A DNA stretch of 5,213 nt from an uncultured Alphaproteobacteria bacterium (GTDB lineage Bacteria; Pseudomonadota; Alphaproteobacteria; Caulobacterales; Parvularculaceae): positions 1-5,213 of the forward strand of contig CALKYG010000492.1 of the NCBI GenBank assembly GCA_938003575.1. The letters are read 5' to 3'. The notes under the pieces are model-generated. The model was not told the DNA's origin, did no database searches, and worked only from the letters and a program-made list of their open reading frames with translations. Position numbers and translations under genes: made by a program. This document shows, piece by piece, positions 1 to 5,213 of the stretch. Positions within the stretch are counted from its first letter, which is position 1; every line of letters begins with the position of its first letter.

Positions 1-66
1 AGCGAAAGAGAGGCGAAGATGCGCCGGGAGCTTCTCGCCGCTGCCGATTTCCTGTCTCTCGCTTGA
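1..66 (+). CDS. Possible C-terminal end of an unidentified protein (partial)
   Basis: Frame 1 is open from the window edge and ends at a TGA at 64-66, giving 21 residues that end ADFLSLA. The composition (Glu, Arg, Ala and Leu rich, probably helical) and codon choice look like coding sequence. The stop falls 6 nt from the stop of the convergent EF-hand gene, which is a normal tail-to-tail arrangement. No family can be assigned from so short a piece. The other two forward frames and the reverse strand are also open over this stretch, so the call rests on plausibility only. No terminator hairpin is visible between the two stops. Confidence 0.4.
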   Translation, partial: SEREAKMRRELLAAADFLSLA

Positions 67-72
67 TCTCAA

Positions 73-798
73 TCAGGGGACGATCGGTTCGCCGCGGACG
101 GAAGCGCGAAAATTCAACAATTCCTCGCCTTGAAGAATTTCGTTGCCGTCCAGATCACTGTTTTCAAATTCTTTGCTGATCTGGCGTGTGAACGCTCTCC
201 TTGAAAGCATCATTTCGGCGCCAGCCATCTCGGCGAACTTGGCGCGCGCTTGTTGAGCGTGTTCCGCGGCCGCCGTCTCCTGGTCGACATGGAAATAGGG
301 ATCGACGAAGCGTCCGCGTCCGGCTCCCGTGATCTCTGCGTCCTCCCAGCCTTTGACGAGAAATACGAACTCTTCCGCGGACATCCTGTCGTCGCGGTCG
401 AAGTCGGCGACGATAAAGTCGAGCTTTGCTTCTTCGAGCGCTTCCTTCCGCGTCAGCGCTTCGCTGTCGAACTCTGCTTTCAGCCGTTCAAGAGGCGACA
501 AGCCGGCTTCGGTGTCGCGGAGCGGATCGTCCTTCGAATAGACGACGGTCTCTTTTCGCGTTTCGACGACCTGGCCGTCGAGCGTGCGCGTCAGGGTGAC
601 GCCCTGGCTGATCTGCTGCTGTGAATTCAGCAGGTCGGCCATTTCGTCCTCATTGAGCGGCTCTGCTTGTCCGGCTGATTCGTCGGCTGCCGGCTCCAGC
701 GAAGGGGCGGAGGCTTCATCCTGCGCCGAAGCGACTGTCCAGCCAAACGCAACGGCTGCGCACGCTCCGGTCAGCGCCGTCCGGAAATTTCGGTCCAT
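73..798 (-). CDS. Exported EF-hand (calcium-binding) protein
   Basis: This 241-residue protein has an N-terminal signal peptide: Arg at 3 and 6, a hydrophobic Ala/Val/Phe core at about 7-23, and a likely signal peptidase I site after A25 (ASA|Q). The mature protein should be periplasmic or secreted. An acidic, low-complexity linker covers about 26-60. Two EF-hand loops are readable. Loop 1 is at 132-143, with D132, D134, D136 and E143 as ligands and M139 as the hydrophobic position 8. Loop 2 is at 215-226, with D215, D217, N219 and E226 as ligands and L222 at position 8. Both have an acidic residue instead of the usual Gly at loop position 6. About 70 residues separate the loops, so they are not a tightly paired calmodulin-type unit. 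The ATG is supported by a strong Shine-Dalgarno. The gene lies 62 nt downstream of lipB on the same strand and may be co-transcribed. Calcium binding is inferred from the loops; the biological role is unknown. Confidence 0.85.
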   Translation of the reverse strand: MDRNFRTALTGACAAVAFGWTVASAQDEASAPSLEPAADESAGQAEPLNEDEMADLLNSQQQISQGVTLTRTLDGQVVETRKETVVYSKDDPLRDTEAGLSPLERLKAEFDSEALTRKEALEEAKLDFIVADFDRDDRMSAEEFVFLVKGWEDAEITGAGRGRFVDPYFHVDQETAAAEHAQQARAKFAEMAGAEMMLSRRAFTRQISKEFENSDLDGNEILQGEELLNFRASVRGEPIVP

Positions 799-803
799 GA
801 AAG

Positions 804-813
804 CCTCCTCCTT
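804..813 (-). promoter_or_regulatory. Strong Shine-Dalgarno for the EF-hand gene
   Basis: On the minus strand this reads AAGGAGGAGG, ending 5 nt before the ATG at 798-796. It is an unusually complete anti-SD match and fixes the start of the EF-hand gene. Confidence 0.8.
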
Positions 814-860
814 CGTTATCGCGAGCCTAAACTAGACATGTCGGCGCCGTTTGTCCCTTA

Positions 861-1592
861 TCAATGGGACGCAAGCATTACCGATAGGTCAGGCGCCGGC
901 GCGTTCGCCGTCGGCCCGAAGATCACCTCAAATGAGCGGCGCAGGGCCGCATCCGCGTCATTCATTGACGCGGGGACGCCAAGATCGACGAGGCTTGTGA
1001 CGCCGTAGCCGGGCGTCGTCACGCCGCAAGGAACGATGCCGCTGAAATGCGACAGGTCTGGCTCCACGTTAAGGGCAATGCCGTGAAAGCTGATCCAATG
1101 GCGAAGGCGGATGCCTATTGCGGCAATCTTGTCCTCGCGGCGAGCCTCACCCGGTCTGGTCCGATCGACCCAGACGCCCACACGGTCTTCCCGGCGTTCT
1201 CCCCGGATGTTGAACTCGGCGAGCGCGCCGAAAATCCAGTCCTCCAGCGAGGCGACGAAGGCCCTGACGTCTTTGGACCGATCGGCAAGGTTGAGCATGA
1301 TATAGGCCACGCGCTGTCCGGGACCGTGATAGGTATGCTGGCCGCCGCGCGGCGATGGAAAAACCGGAAACCGGGGGTCGAGGAGGTCCGCCGCTTTGGC
1401 GCTAGTTCCCGCCGTATAAAGGGCCGGATGTTCGAGCAGCCAGACCATTTCGGGGGCGGTTCCGGCTCGGATTTCAGCGACCCTGCGCTCCATGAACGCC
1501 GAAGCGGGGAGATAGGGGACGTATCCGGGAGAAATTGCCCATTCCACGGGGCGATCCCGCCAAAATCCCTTGTTTAACGCGGTCCTAACCAA
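861..1592 (-). CDS. lipB: Octanoyl-[acyl-carrier-protein]:protein N-octanoyltransferase LipB
   Basis: LipB transfers the octanoyl group from acyl-ACP to the lipoyl-domain lysine of E2 and GcvH proteins in the cytosol. This is the first step of de novo lipoate assembly, before LipA. With the TTG start there are 243 residues, normal for the family. Visible motifs are [15 protein letters not shown] near 51-65, the signature RGG..TYHGPGQ at 82-92, the catalytic lysine K145 in [17 protein letters not shown] at 157-166, and the catalytic cysteine C179 in IVPCG. The open frame runs upstream to 1997, but that part is antisense to the SpoA gene and a tRNA and is not LipB-like. No ATG lies near the expected N-terminus. 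The candidates are TTG at 1592, with AAGGA 9 nt upstream, and GTG at 1547, just before EWAIS, giving 228 residues. I prefer the TTG because of its Shine-Dalgarno. The SpoA gene diverges from it. Confidence 0.95.
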   Translation of the reverse strand: MVRTALNKGFWRDRPVEWAISPGYVPYLPASAFMERRVAEIRAGTAPEMVWLLEHPALYTAGTSAKAADLLDPRFPVFPSPRGGQHTYHGPGQRVAYIMLNLADRSKDVRAFVASLEDWIFGALAEFNIRGERREDRVGVWVDRTRPGEARREDKIAAIGIRLRHWISFHGIALNVEPDLSHFSGIVPCGVTTPGYGVTSLVDLGVPASMNDADAALRRSFEVIFGPTANAPAPDLSVMLASH

Positions 1593-1601
1593 AAGCGGCG
1601 A

Positions 1602-1606
1602 TCCTT
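1602..1606 (-). promoter_or_regulatory. Putative Shine-Dalgarno supporting the TTG start of lipB
   Basis: The minus strand reads AAGGA, 9 nt before the TTG at 1592-1590. The alternative GTG at 1547 has only a weak GCGGG upstream. This is the main evidence for the longer LipB N-terminus and is only moderately strong. Confidence 0.4.
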
Positions 1607-1638
1607 GGGACGTTGCGTTTCGGGGGTTACCACCGCCT

Positions 1639-1854
1639 ATGGCCGCTGTCGAACAGGTCGATATCGAATTGACCGTCGTCGTGGGTTCCGCAGAGCTGCC
1701 GCTTGCGGCGGCCTTGGCGCTCGGCCGGGGCGCTGTGATACCGCTCGGCCGCGACGCGTCAAAACCTGTCTGCGTCCTCGCCAACGGCCGGAAAATCGCC
1801 GACGGCAAAGTGAAACTCATCGGCGACCGCGTCGCCGTCGAGATTTCCGCCTGA
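1639..1854 (+). CDS. Minimal FliN-like SpoA-domain protein
   Basis: This 71-residue protein is almost entirely one SpoA (FliM/FliN C-terminal) domain. It follows the FliN pattern: [10 protein letters not shown] at about 7-16, a short helix of leucines and alanines at 19-27, GRGAVIPL at 29-36, V45 and the conserved [10 protein letters not shown] at 48-57, then [11 protein letters not shown] to the end. In FliN this domain forms the dimer at the base of the flagellar motor C-ring, and related domains occur in type III secretion sorting platforms. Typical FliN is over 100 residues; here the N-terminal extension that helps bind FliM and FliH is missing. No other flagellar gene is in the window. 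The ATG at 1639 is chosen because the frame upstream (to a TTG at 1570) would overlap the lipB start and looks non-coding. Its ribosome site is weak (GGGGG 12 nt upstream). Family membership is fairly sure; a motor role is only inferred. Confidence 0.8.
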   Translation: MAAVEQVDIELTVVVGSAELPLAAALALGRGAVIPLGRDASKPVCVLANGRKIADGKVKLIGDRVAVEISA

Positions 1855-1880
1855 ACAAGGAAAGAGCCGGGCCAAAGGGC

Positions 1881-1909
1881 TTGAGGCGCAAAGAGGCTTT
1901 TGCTATCCC
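1881..1909 (+). promoter_or_regulatory. Candidate housekeeping promoter of tRNA-Leu
   Basis: TTGAGGC at 1881-1887 and GCTATCCC at 1902-1909 are separated by 14 nt. This resembles the Caulobacter-type housekeeping promoter (TTGACGS, 10-14 nt, GCTANAWC), with mismatches in both elements. It would place the transcript start roughly 30 nt before the mature tRNA, consistent with a short 5' leader. It is a pattern match only. Confidence 0.4.
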
Positions 1910-1945
1910 CGCGCCTCGCTTCAAAAATCCTCTGAAGCGCTGAGT

Positions 1946-2030
1946 GCGGTTGTGGCGGAACTGGTAGACGCGCAGCGTTGAGGTCGCTGTGGAGCAATCC
2001 GTGGAAGTTCGAGTCTTCTCAACCGCACCA
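1946..2030 (+). tRNA. tRNA-Leu, anticodon GAG, CCA encoded
   Basis: A complete class II tRNA cloverleaf can be drawn. The acceptor stem GCGGTTG (1946-1952) pairs with CAACCGC (2020-2026), followed by discriminator A and an encoded CCA (2028-2030). The D arm contains the usual AACTGGTAGA loop. The anticodon stem CAGCG/CGCTG encloses the 7-base loop TTGAGGT, with anticodon GAG at 1980-1982, which reads CUC and CUU leucine codons. The long variable arm (GGA-GCAA-TCC) is expected for Leu. The T arm is GGAAG-TTCGAGT-CTTCT with one G-U pair. I see no truncation or integrated element at its 3' end, although tRNA-Leu genes are common integration sites. Confidence 0.97.
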
Positions 2031-2104
2031 TTTTCTCTGCTCCCCGCCTGTTAAGGCCGCCCCGACCGAGGATAGGATCGTCCGGGGTCAGAAAGGGGGC
2101 TATT

Positions 2105-2947
2105 GTGATTTTGAGGGTCTTGATTTCGGCGGCGGCTGTCGCCGCATCGATTGCGCCGTCCGCGGCGGCGGAAGCGCCGCTTGCCGGCAAGTGGCGCATC
2201 ACCCGCGCCGTCGTTGCGCCGTGGGCGGATGAAGCGGCTGCCGGAGAGCCTTCACTCGCTGTCGGCGCGACGGTCAGGTTCCGGGCGCGGTCGGTTGTCG
2301 GACCGCACCCGATCGGGTGCCGAAATGCTCAGTTCGCACCGTCCAATGTGCCGGTTGAAGGCCTGTTCCAGGGCGCGGGCCTGACGCCGGAAGATACGAT
2401 CGCCCTTGGTCTCGCCGGGCGGAACTTCTCGGGCGTCAGCGTCACCTGCGACAGCGGGGTGTTTGAGTATCATCGTGCAAACGGTGAATCGCTCCTTCTT
2501 GCGCTAGACAATCGTATCTGGACGCTCGACCGGACGCCAGGCTCCAGAGCGTCGGCTTCATCGCCTGAAGGCGTCGTTCAGCGTTTCCTCGAAGCGCATT
2601 TTGCGGGCGATATGGGCTTTCATCCAACTGCGGTCGACCACAAACAGGAATATCTTTCGCAGGAGCTAAAGGCGAAAATTGCGGATTATTTCGCGAAGGG
2701 CGTCGATCCGGACGAGGCTCCTGAAGTGAATGGCGATCCGTTCACGGACTCTCAGGAATATCCCGCGCGATTCGCCGTGCGCCTCGACGACGGATCGACG
2801 CCCGGAATCTCGGCGCCGGTCGAATTCTCCGATGCGTTCACACGGAAGACCGTCCTTTTTGAAATGAAGCGCGAAAAGGGGCGTTGGCGCATCAATGATC
2901 TTGTCTACGAGGACGGAAAATCCCTCTCTGCGCTTCTCGGGGGCTAG
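2105..2947 (+). CDS. Exported protein with a C-terminal DUF3828-like domain
   Basis: This 280-residue protein starts at GTG with a clear AGGGGG 5 nt upstream. A signal peptide is visible (R4, hydrophobic Ala/Val/Ile core 5-17, probable cleavage after A22, SAAA|E), so it should be periplasmic. The mature N-terminal part (about 24-143) begins LAGKWRI and has two cysteines, C72 and C115, which could form a disulfide; I do not recognise this domain. After a Ser/Ala/Pro-rich hinge near 146-154, the second part (about 154-278) starts PEGVVQRFLEAHFAG and ends with KGRWRINDLVYEDGKSL. That layout (an N-terminal helix, then a sheet ending in a WRI..v.y strand) resembles DUF3828, a family of small exported domains of unknown function. 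It starts 74 nt after tRNA-Leu, and the next gene follows by 48 nt, so the two may share a transcript. The CDS is well supported; the family assignment is tentative and no function is known. Confidence 0.85.
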   Translation: MILRVLISAAAVAASIAPSAAAEAPLAGKWRITRAVVAPWADEAAAGEPSLAVGATVRFRARSVVGPHPIGCRNAQFAPSNVPVEGLFQGAGLTPEDTIALGLAGRNFSGVSVTCDSGVFEYHRANGESLLLALDNRIWTLDRTPGSRASASSPEGVVQRFLEAHFAGDMGFHPTAVDHKQEYLSQELKAKIADYFAKGVDPDEAPEVNGDPFTDSQEYPARFAVRLDDGSTPGISAPVEFSDAFTRKTVLFEMKREKGRWRINDLVYEDGKSLSALLGG

Positions 2948-2995
2948 ACAGGCGTTTACCATTAACGAGGCATAATCGCTGCAGGGCGAGCGCGC

Positions 2996-3286
2996 ATGAA
3001 GGCGCGCTGCGTATTTATTGCTGCGATATGGACCAGCCTTGTCGCCGTCAATGCGACGGCTGAGACCATGGTCGTCAGGCCTGATCAATGCGCCGTTCCG
3101 GCTGATGCGCCGAAGCTTGTCATGCTTGCCGGGGTCGAAGCGTCCGACTTAAATCCCGACCGCGCGAGCGCCGACCACATCCTTGTTCTTTATCCAGTTC
3201 CTGCGCGGGGCTGGGCGTCGGCCCGCATCCTTGCGCGGTTCGATGTCGAACGGGAGCCGCGCAGGCGGACGCGGCACCACTGCTGA
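2996..3286 (+). CDS. Small putative exported protein, unknown function
   Basis: This 96-residue reading frame has an ATG preceded by an AGGGCGAG purine stretch about 7 nt upstream. Its N-terminus looks like a signal peptide: K2, R4, a hydrophobic core around 6-19, and a likely cut after NATA at about 22 (ATA|ET). The rest has coding-like composition and contains KLVMLAGVEASDL and a hydrophobic strand HILVLYPVP. The last 14 residues are very Arg-rich and end RRRTRHHC. That is unlike the rest and may mean the natural C-terminus is altered by a frameshift, or simply that this is a poorly conserved protein. Only two cysteines lie in the mature protein, one of them the last residue. It lies 48 nt after the DUF3828-like gene and 137 nt before proS on the same strand. 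I recognise no family. Confidence 0.55.
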   Translation: MKARCVFIAAIWTSLVAVNATAETMVVRPDQCAVPADAPKLVMLAGVEASDLNPDRASADHILVLYPVPARGWASARILARFDVEREPRRRTRHHC

Positions 3287-3423
3287 CGCCGCGCCGATCC
3301 GGCCGCGCGACGCTGCTTTCAACCCCAATTTCATGAATGGCCTGAGCGCGCCGGGGGCTGCTTTCGATAGACAAGGGCGGCGGCGCTTTCTAAGAGACGG
3401 CTCCCGCCACGCCGGAGTCCTTG

Positions 3424-4767
3424 ATGCGCCTGACACGCTACTATCTTCCCGTTCTGAAGGAGACCCCTGCCGAGGCGCAGATCGCTTCTCACCAGCTGAT
3501 GCTGCGCGCCGGCATGATCCGACAGGAGAGCGCCGGCATTTACGCGTGGCTGCCGCTTGGGTTCCGCGTGCTCCGGAAGATCGAGCAGATCGTGCGGGAG
3601 GAGCAGGACAGGGCCGGCGCGGTCGAGATGCTGATGCCGACGATCCAGTCGGCGGAGCTTTGGCGCGAAAGCGGAAGATACGACGCCTACGGCAAGGAAA
3701 TGCTTCGCATCAAGGACCGTGCGGACCGCGAAATGCTTTTCGGACCGACGAACGAGGAGATGATCACGGAGATTTTCCGCGCGGGCGTCCGTTCGTATAA
3801 GGATCTTCCCAAGATGCTGTATCACATCCAGTGGAAGTTCCGGGACGAGGTGCGTCCTCGCTTCGGCGTCATGCGCGGCCGGGAATTTCTGATGAAGGAC
3901 GCCTATTCCTTCGATGCCGATCAGGCAGGCGCCCGCAGGAGCTACAACAAGATGTTCGTCGCCTATTTGCGCACCTTCGCGCGGATGGGCCTCACGTCGA
4001 TACCGATGCGCGCCGACACCGGCCCGATCGGCGGCGACCTTTCTCACGAATTCATCGTGCTCGCTGAAACAGGCGAGAGCGCTGTCTTTTGCGATAAGAA
4101 ACTGCTTGATCTTGAGGTCCCCGGCGCCGATACCGACTTCGACGGCGATCTGCAGCCGCTCATCGACCGGTACACCTCATATTACGCAGCGACCGAAGAA
4201 AAGCACGACAACGCCGAGTTTGAGGCGAAGGTCGCACGGGGCGACCGCATAACGGCGCGCGGCATCGAGGTCGGTCACATTTTCTATTTCGGCGAAAAAT
4301 ATTCAGCGCCGATGCGCGCCCTCATCACAGGCCCGGACGGCAAGGACCGACCGGTGGAAATGGGCTCGTATGGGGTCGGCGTGTCGCGTCTCGCGGGCGC
4401 GCTGATCGAGGCCCATCATGACGAGTATGGATGTAAATGGCCGGTATCGGTCGCGCCGTTCCATGTCGGCCTCGTCAATCTCAAGCAAGGCGACGCCGGA
4501 ACGGACGCGGCCTGCGCGAAGGCCTATGCGGCTCTGGGGGATGCTGGGGTCGAGGTCCTCTATGACGACACGCTTGCCCGGCCAGGCGAAAAATTTGCGC
4601 GCATGGACCTCATTGGCCTTCCTTTCCAGTTGATCATCGGGCCGCGCGGGCTGGAATCTGGCAAGGTGGAGGTGAAACGCCGGGCCGACGGCCATCGCGA
4701 CGAGGTGTCATTGGATGCGGCGCTTGATATGTTGAGACGGGACGTCCGGACGGCGTTGCGGGTCTGA
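3424..4767 (+). CDS. proS: Proline--tRNA ligase, short (insertion-less) bacterial type
   Basis: ProS attaches proline to tRNA-Pro in the cytosol using ATP; it is a class IIa aminoacyl-tRNA synthetase. The protein has 447 residues. The N-terminus ([15 protein letters not shown], then [25 protein letters not shown]) is typical. The proline-recognition TxE triplet is T109-N110-E111. Class II motif 2 lies at 139-163, starting [10 protein letters not shown] and including [13 protein letters not shown]. The [14 protein letters not shown] stretch is at 187-200. Motif 3 is [10 protein letters not shown] at 314-323. The anticodon-binding domain covers about 345-447. Between motifs 2 and 3 there is only a short linker (about 219-262, including [12 protein letters not shown]) where E. 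coli-type ProS of roughly 570 residues has a large editing domain. Correction of Ala-tRNA-Pro would therefore need a separate protein. The ATG at 3424 is preferred over the TTG just before it because GGAG ends 6 nt upstream. Confidence 0.98.
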   Translation: MRLTRYYLPVLKETPAEAQIASHQLMLRAGMIRQESAGIYAWLPLGFRVLRKIEQIVREEQDRAGAVEMLMPTIQSAELWRESGRYDAYGKEMLRIKDRADREMLFGPTNEEMITEIFRAGVRSYKDLPKMLYHIQWKFRDEVRPRFGVMRGREFLMKDAYSFDADQAGARRSYNKMFVAYLRTFARMGLTSIPMRADTGPIGGDLSHEFIVLAETGESAVFCDKKLLDLEVPGADTDFDGDLQPLIDRYTSYYAATEEKHDNAEFEAKVARGDRITARGIEVGHIFYFGEKYSAPMRALITGPDGKDRPVEMGSYGVGVSRLAGALIEAHHDEYGCKWPVSVAPFHVGLVNLKQGDAGTDAACAKAYAALGDAGVEVLYDDTLARPGEKFARMDLIGLPFQLIIGPRGLESGKVEVKRRADGHRDEVSLDAALDMLRRDVRTALRV

Positions 4768-4789
4768 CGGCCGGCCGCGACCCCGGCGT

Positions 4790-4803
4790 TTGATTGTGCT
4801 CAA
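4790..4803 (+). promoter_or_regulatory. FNR/FixK-like operator box
   Basis: TTGAT-TGTG-CTCAA matches the FNR-family consensus TTGAT-N4-ATCAA at 9 of 10 positions. It is centred about 59 nt before the DUF2892 start codon in the 88-nt gap after proS. If it acted as a class II activator site, centred near -41.5, transcription would start near 4838, just before the Shine-Dalgarno. No good -10 is visible at the matching place, so repression, or no function, is also possible. It overlaps the perfect palindrome TCAAGCTTGA at 4800-4809. Confidence 0.35.
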
Positions 4804-4843
4804 GCTTGACGGCCGGCAGGAGCTTCGCTCGCTCTCGGCAGAC

Positions 4844-4849
4844 AGGAGG
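4844..4849 (+). promoter_or_regulatory. Shine-Dalgarno fixing the DUF2892 start
   Basis: A perfect AGGAGG sits 6 nt before the ATG at 4856. The reading frame continues 22 codons further upstream to a TTG at 4790, but this site and the start of family similarity at the ATG show that 4856 is the real start. Confidence 0.8.
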
Positions 4850-4855
4850 CGTCAA

Positions 4856-5062
4856 ATGAAGACCAATGTAGGAATGTTCGACAGGGTTGTGCGGCTGGCA
4901 ATCGCCGCCGGGGCGTTTTGGGTATTCTTCACCGGAGCCCGCCCGAACTGGGAGTATGCAGTCCTCGCCATAGGGGTGGTCATGGCGTTGACGGGACTTG
5001 TCGGGACCTGCCCGCTTTACAGCCTTTTCGGGGTCAAGACCTGCAAATCGAACGGCGCGTGA
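4856..5062 (+). CDS. DUF2892 family small inner-membrane protein
   Basis: This 68-residue protein has two predicted transmembrane helices, about 11-26 (VVRLAIAAGAFWVFF) and about 34-50 (YAVLAIGVVMALTGLVG), joined by a short polar turn (TGARPNWE). It shows the DUF2892 pattern: NVG.FDR..R at the start, G20 in helix 1, and G50-T-C52-P-L-Y after helix 2, followed by FGVKTC with C63. In E. coli YgaP a similar membrane segment is fused to a rhodanese domain; stand-alone DUF2892 proteins are common and of unknown function, sometimes suggested to relate to sulfur or redox metabolism. The two cysteines, C52 and C63, are on the same side after helix 2 and could be a redox or metal site; that is inference. 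It lies between proS and lolC on the same strand. An FNR-like box is present upstream. Confidence 0.9.
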   Translation: MKTNVGMFDRVVRLAIAAGAFWVFFTGARPNWEYAVLAIGVVMALTGLVGTCPLYSLFGVKTCKSNGA

Positions 5063-5071
5063 CCCGTCACG
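5058..5071. repeat. Short palindrome over the DUF2892 stop codon
   Basis: CGTGAC-CC-GTCACG is a perfect inverted repeat with 6-bp arms and a 2-nt centre, overlapping the TGA at 5060-5062. The tract that follows (ATTTGG) is too short in T for a convincing intrinsic terminator. It may be a weak hairpin, a protein site, or chance. Confidence 0.35.
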
Positions 5072-5097
5072 ATTTGGCCATCGCCGCAAACTAAGAT

Positions 5098-5124
5098 AGG
5101 ACCCGCGCCGAGTGACCGGGTCCT
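5098..5124. repeat. Inverted repeat immediately before lolC
   Basis: AGGACCCG (5098-5105) and CGGGTCCT (5117-5124) are perfect 8-bp complements separated by 11 nt. An alternative pairing uses the 7-bp GGACCCG/CGGGTCC and then joins CTAA (5091-5094) to TTAG (5124-5127) around a GATA bulge. The 3' arm ends 3 nt before the lolC ATG, where a Shine-Dalgarno would normally lie. There is no T-run after it, so it does not look like an intrinsic terminator. A dyad operator or a translation-affecting hairpin is possible. Confidence 0.5.
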
Positions 5125-5127
5125 TAG

Positions 5128-5213
5128 ATGAATTCTACAGCCGCCGCAGAAACGCCCAGAGGCGCGCCGTCATCGACGCCGCCGTTTTCCTATTTCGAAT
5201 GGATGGTGGCGCG
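5128..5213 (+). CDS. lolC: Lipoprotein-releasing ABC transporter permease, N-terminus (LolC/LolE type, partial)
   Basis: Only the first 28 codons are present. After a Ser/Thr/Pro/Ala-rich leader (residues 1-18) comes PFSYFEWMVA, which matches the start of alphaproteobacterial LolC/LolE permeases (typically F..FEWMLA.RYLR before the first transmembrane helix). In the LolCDE complex this inner-membrane subunit extracts outer-membrane lipoproteins and hands them to LolA. Location a short distance downstream of proS also fits, since proS-lolC-lolD order is common in Alphaproteobacteria. A TAG in the same frame lies directly before the ATG, so the start cannot be further upstream. No Shine-Dalgarno is visible; the 3' arm of an inverted repeat occupies that place. 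The assignment rests on about ten residues plus context. Confidence 0.75.
   Translation, partial: MNSTAAAETPRGAPSSTPPFSYFEWMVA

Noticed and set aside
250..624. 124-residue plus-strand open frame opposite the EF-hand gene
   Set aside because: The minus-strand gene has a signal peptide, EF-hand loops and a strong Shine-Dalgarno; the plus-strand frame has none of these.
1593..1997. N-terminal extension of the lipB reading frame on the minus strand
   Set aside because: It runs antisense to the SpoA gene and into tRNA-Leu, has no LipB similarity, and reads like a composition-driven open frame in GC-rich DNA.
2031..2104. Possible terminator or hairpin after tRNA-Leu
   Set aside because: The CCCCGACC and CCGGGGTC segments look related but do not pair cleanly, and the T-rich run directly after CCA has no hairpin of its own.
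1946..2104. Integration site for a mobile element at tRNA-Leu
   Set aside because: No integrase, no duplicated 3' tRNA end and no composition change appear downstream within the window.
3183..3800. 205-residue plus-strand open frame
   Set aside because: Its second half overlaps proS in another frame and is Arg/Pro/Ala-rich shadow sequence; there is no clear ribosome site. Only the stretch before proS is kept as a question.
3331..4047. 238-residue minus-strand open frame antisense to proS
   Set aside because: It lies almost entirely opposite a well-supported proS and has the His/Arg/Leu-rich look of an antisense shadow.
4800..4809. Perfect palindrome TCAAGCTTGA
   Set aside because: A 10-bp palindrome is not rare, and its left half is already part of the FNR-like box; nothing else supports a separate site.
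4634..5089. 151-residue minus-strand open frame
   Set aside because: It lies antisense to the proS end and the DUF2892 gene; the composition is proline- and arginine-rich with no recognisable domain.

Overview
This is a GC-rich window with high GC at third codon positions. It most likely comes from the chromosome of an alphaproteobacterium. The reasons are a short-form prolyl-tRNA synthetase of about 447 residues without the large insertion domain, followed closely by what looks like the start of lolC, and an alphaproteobacterial-type lipB. An isolated flagellar-switch-like SpoA domain and a plausible Caulobacter-type promoter before the tRNA gene would fit Caulobacterales, Parvularculales or a related order, but that finer placement is inference.

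Layout. Positions 1-66 hold the possible 3' end of a plus-strand gene, which converges with a minus-strand gene for an exported EF-hand protein (73-798). On the same strand upstream lies lipB, octanoyltransferase of lipoate synthesis (861-1592, probably a TTG start). Diverging from lipB is a very small FliN/SpoA-domain protein (1639-1854). It is followed by tRNA-Leu(GAG) (1946-2030), an exported two-part protein whose second half resembles DUF3828 (2105-2947), and a small putative exported protein (2996-3286). Then come proS (3424-4767), a two-helix DUF2892 membrane protein (4856-5062), and the N-terminus of a LolC/LolE-type lipoprotein-release permease, cut by the window edge (5128-5213).

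Function. Most of the window is housekeeping: lipoylation, leucine and proline decoding, and lipoprotein sorting. Four small exported or membrane proteins of unknown function sit among these genes. I see no CRISPR array, insertion sequence, phage gene, toxin-antitoxin pair or recognisable defence system. I do not think the window contains a new multi-gene system.

The points most worth a second look are regulatory or evolutionary. There is an FNR/FixK-like box (9 of 10 consensus bases) before the DUF2892 gene. A perfect 8-bp inverted repeat ends 3 nt before the lolC start codon, which has no visible Shine-Dalgarno. The orphan SpoA protein is reduced to 71 residues. The stretch between the small exported gene and proS reads like coding sequence but has no sensible gene.
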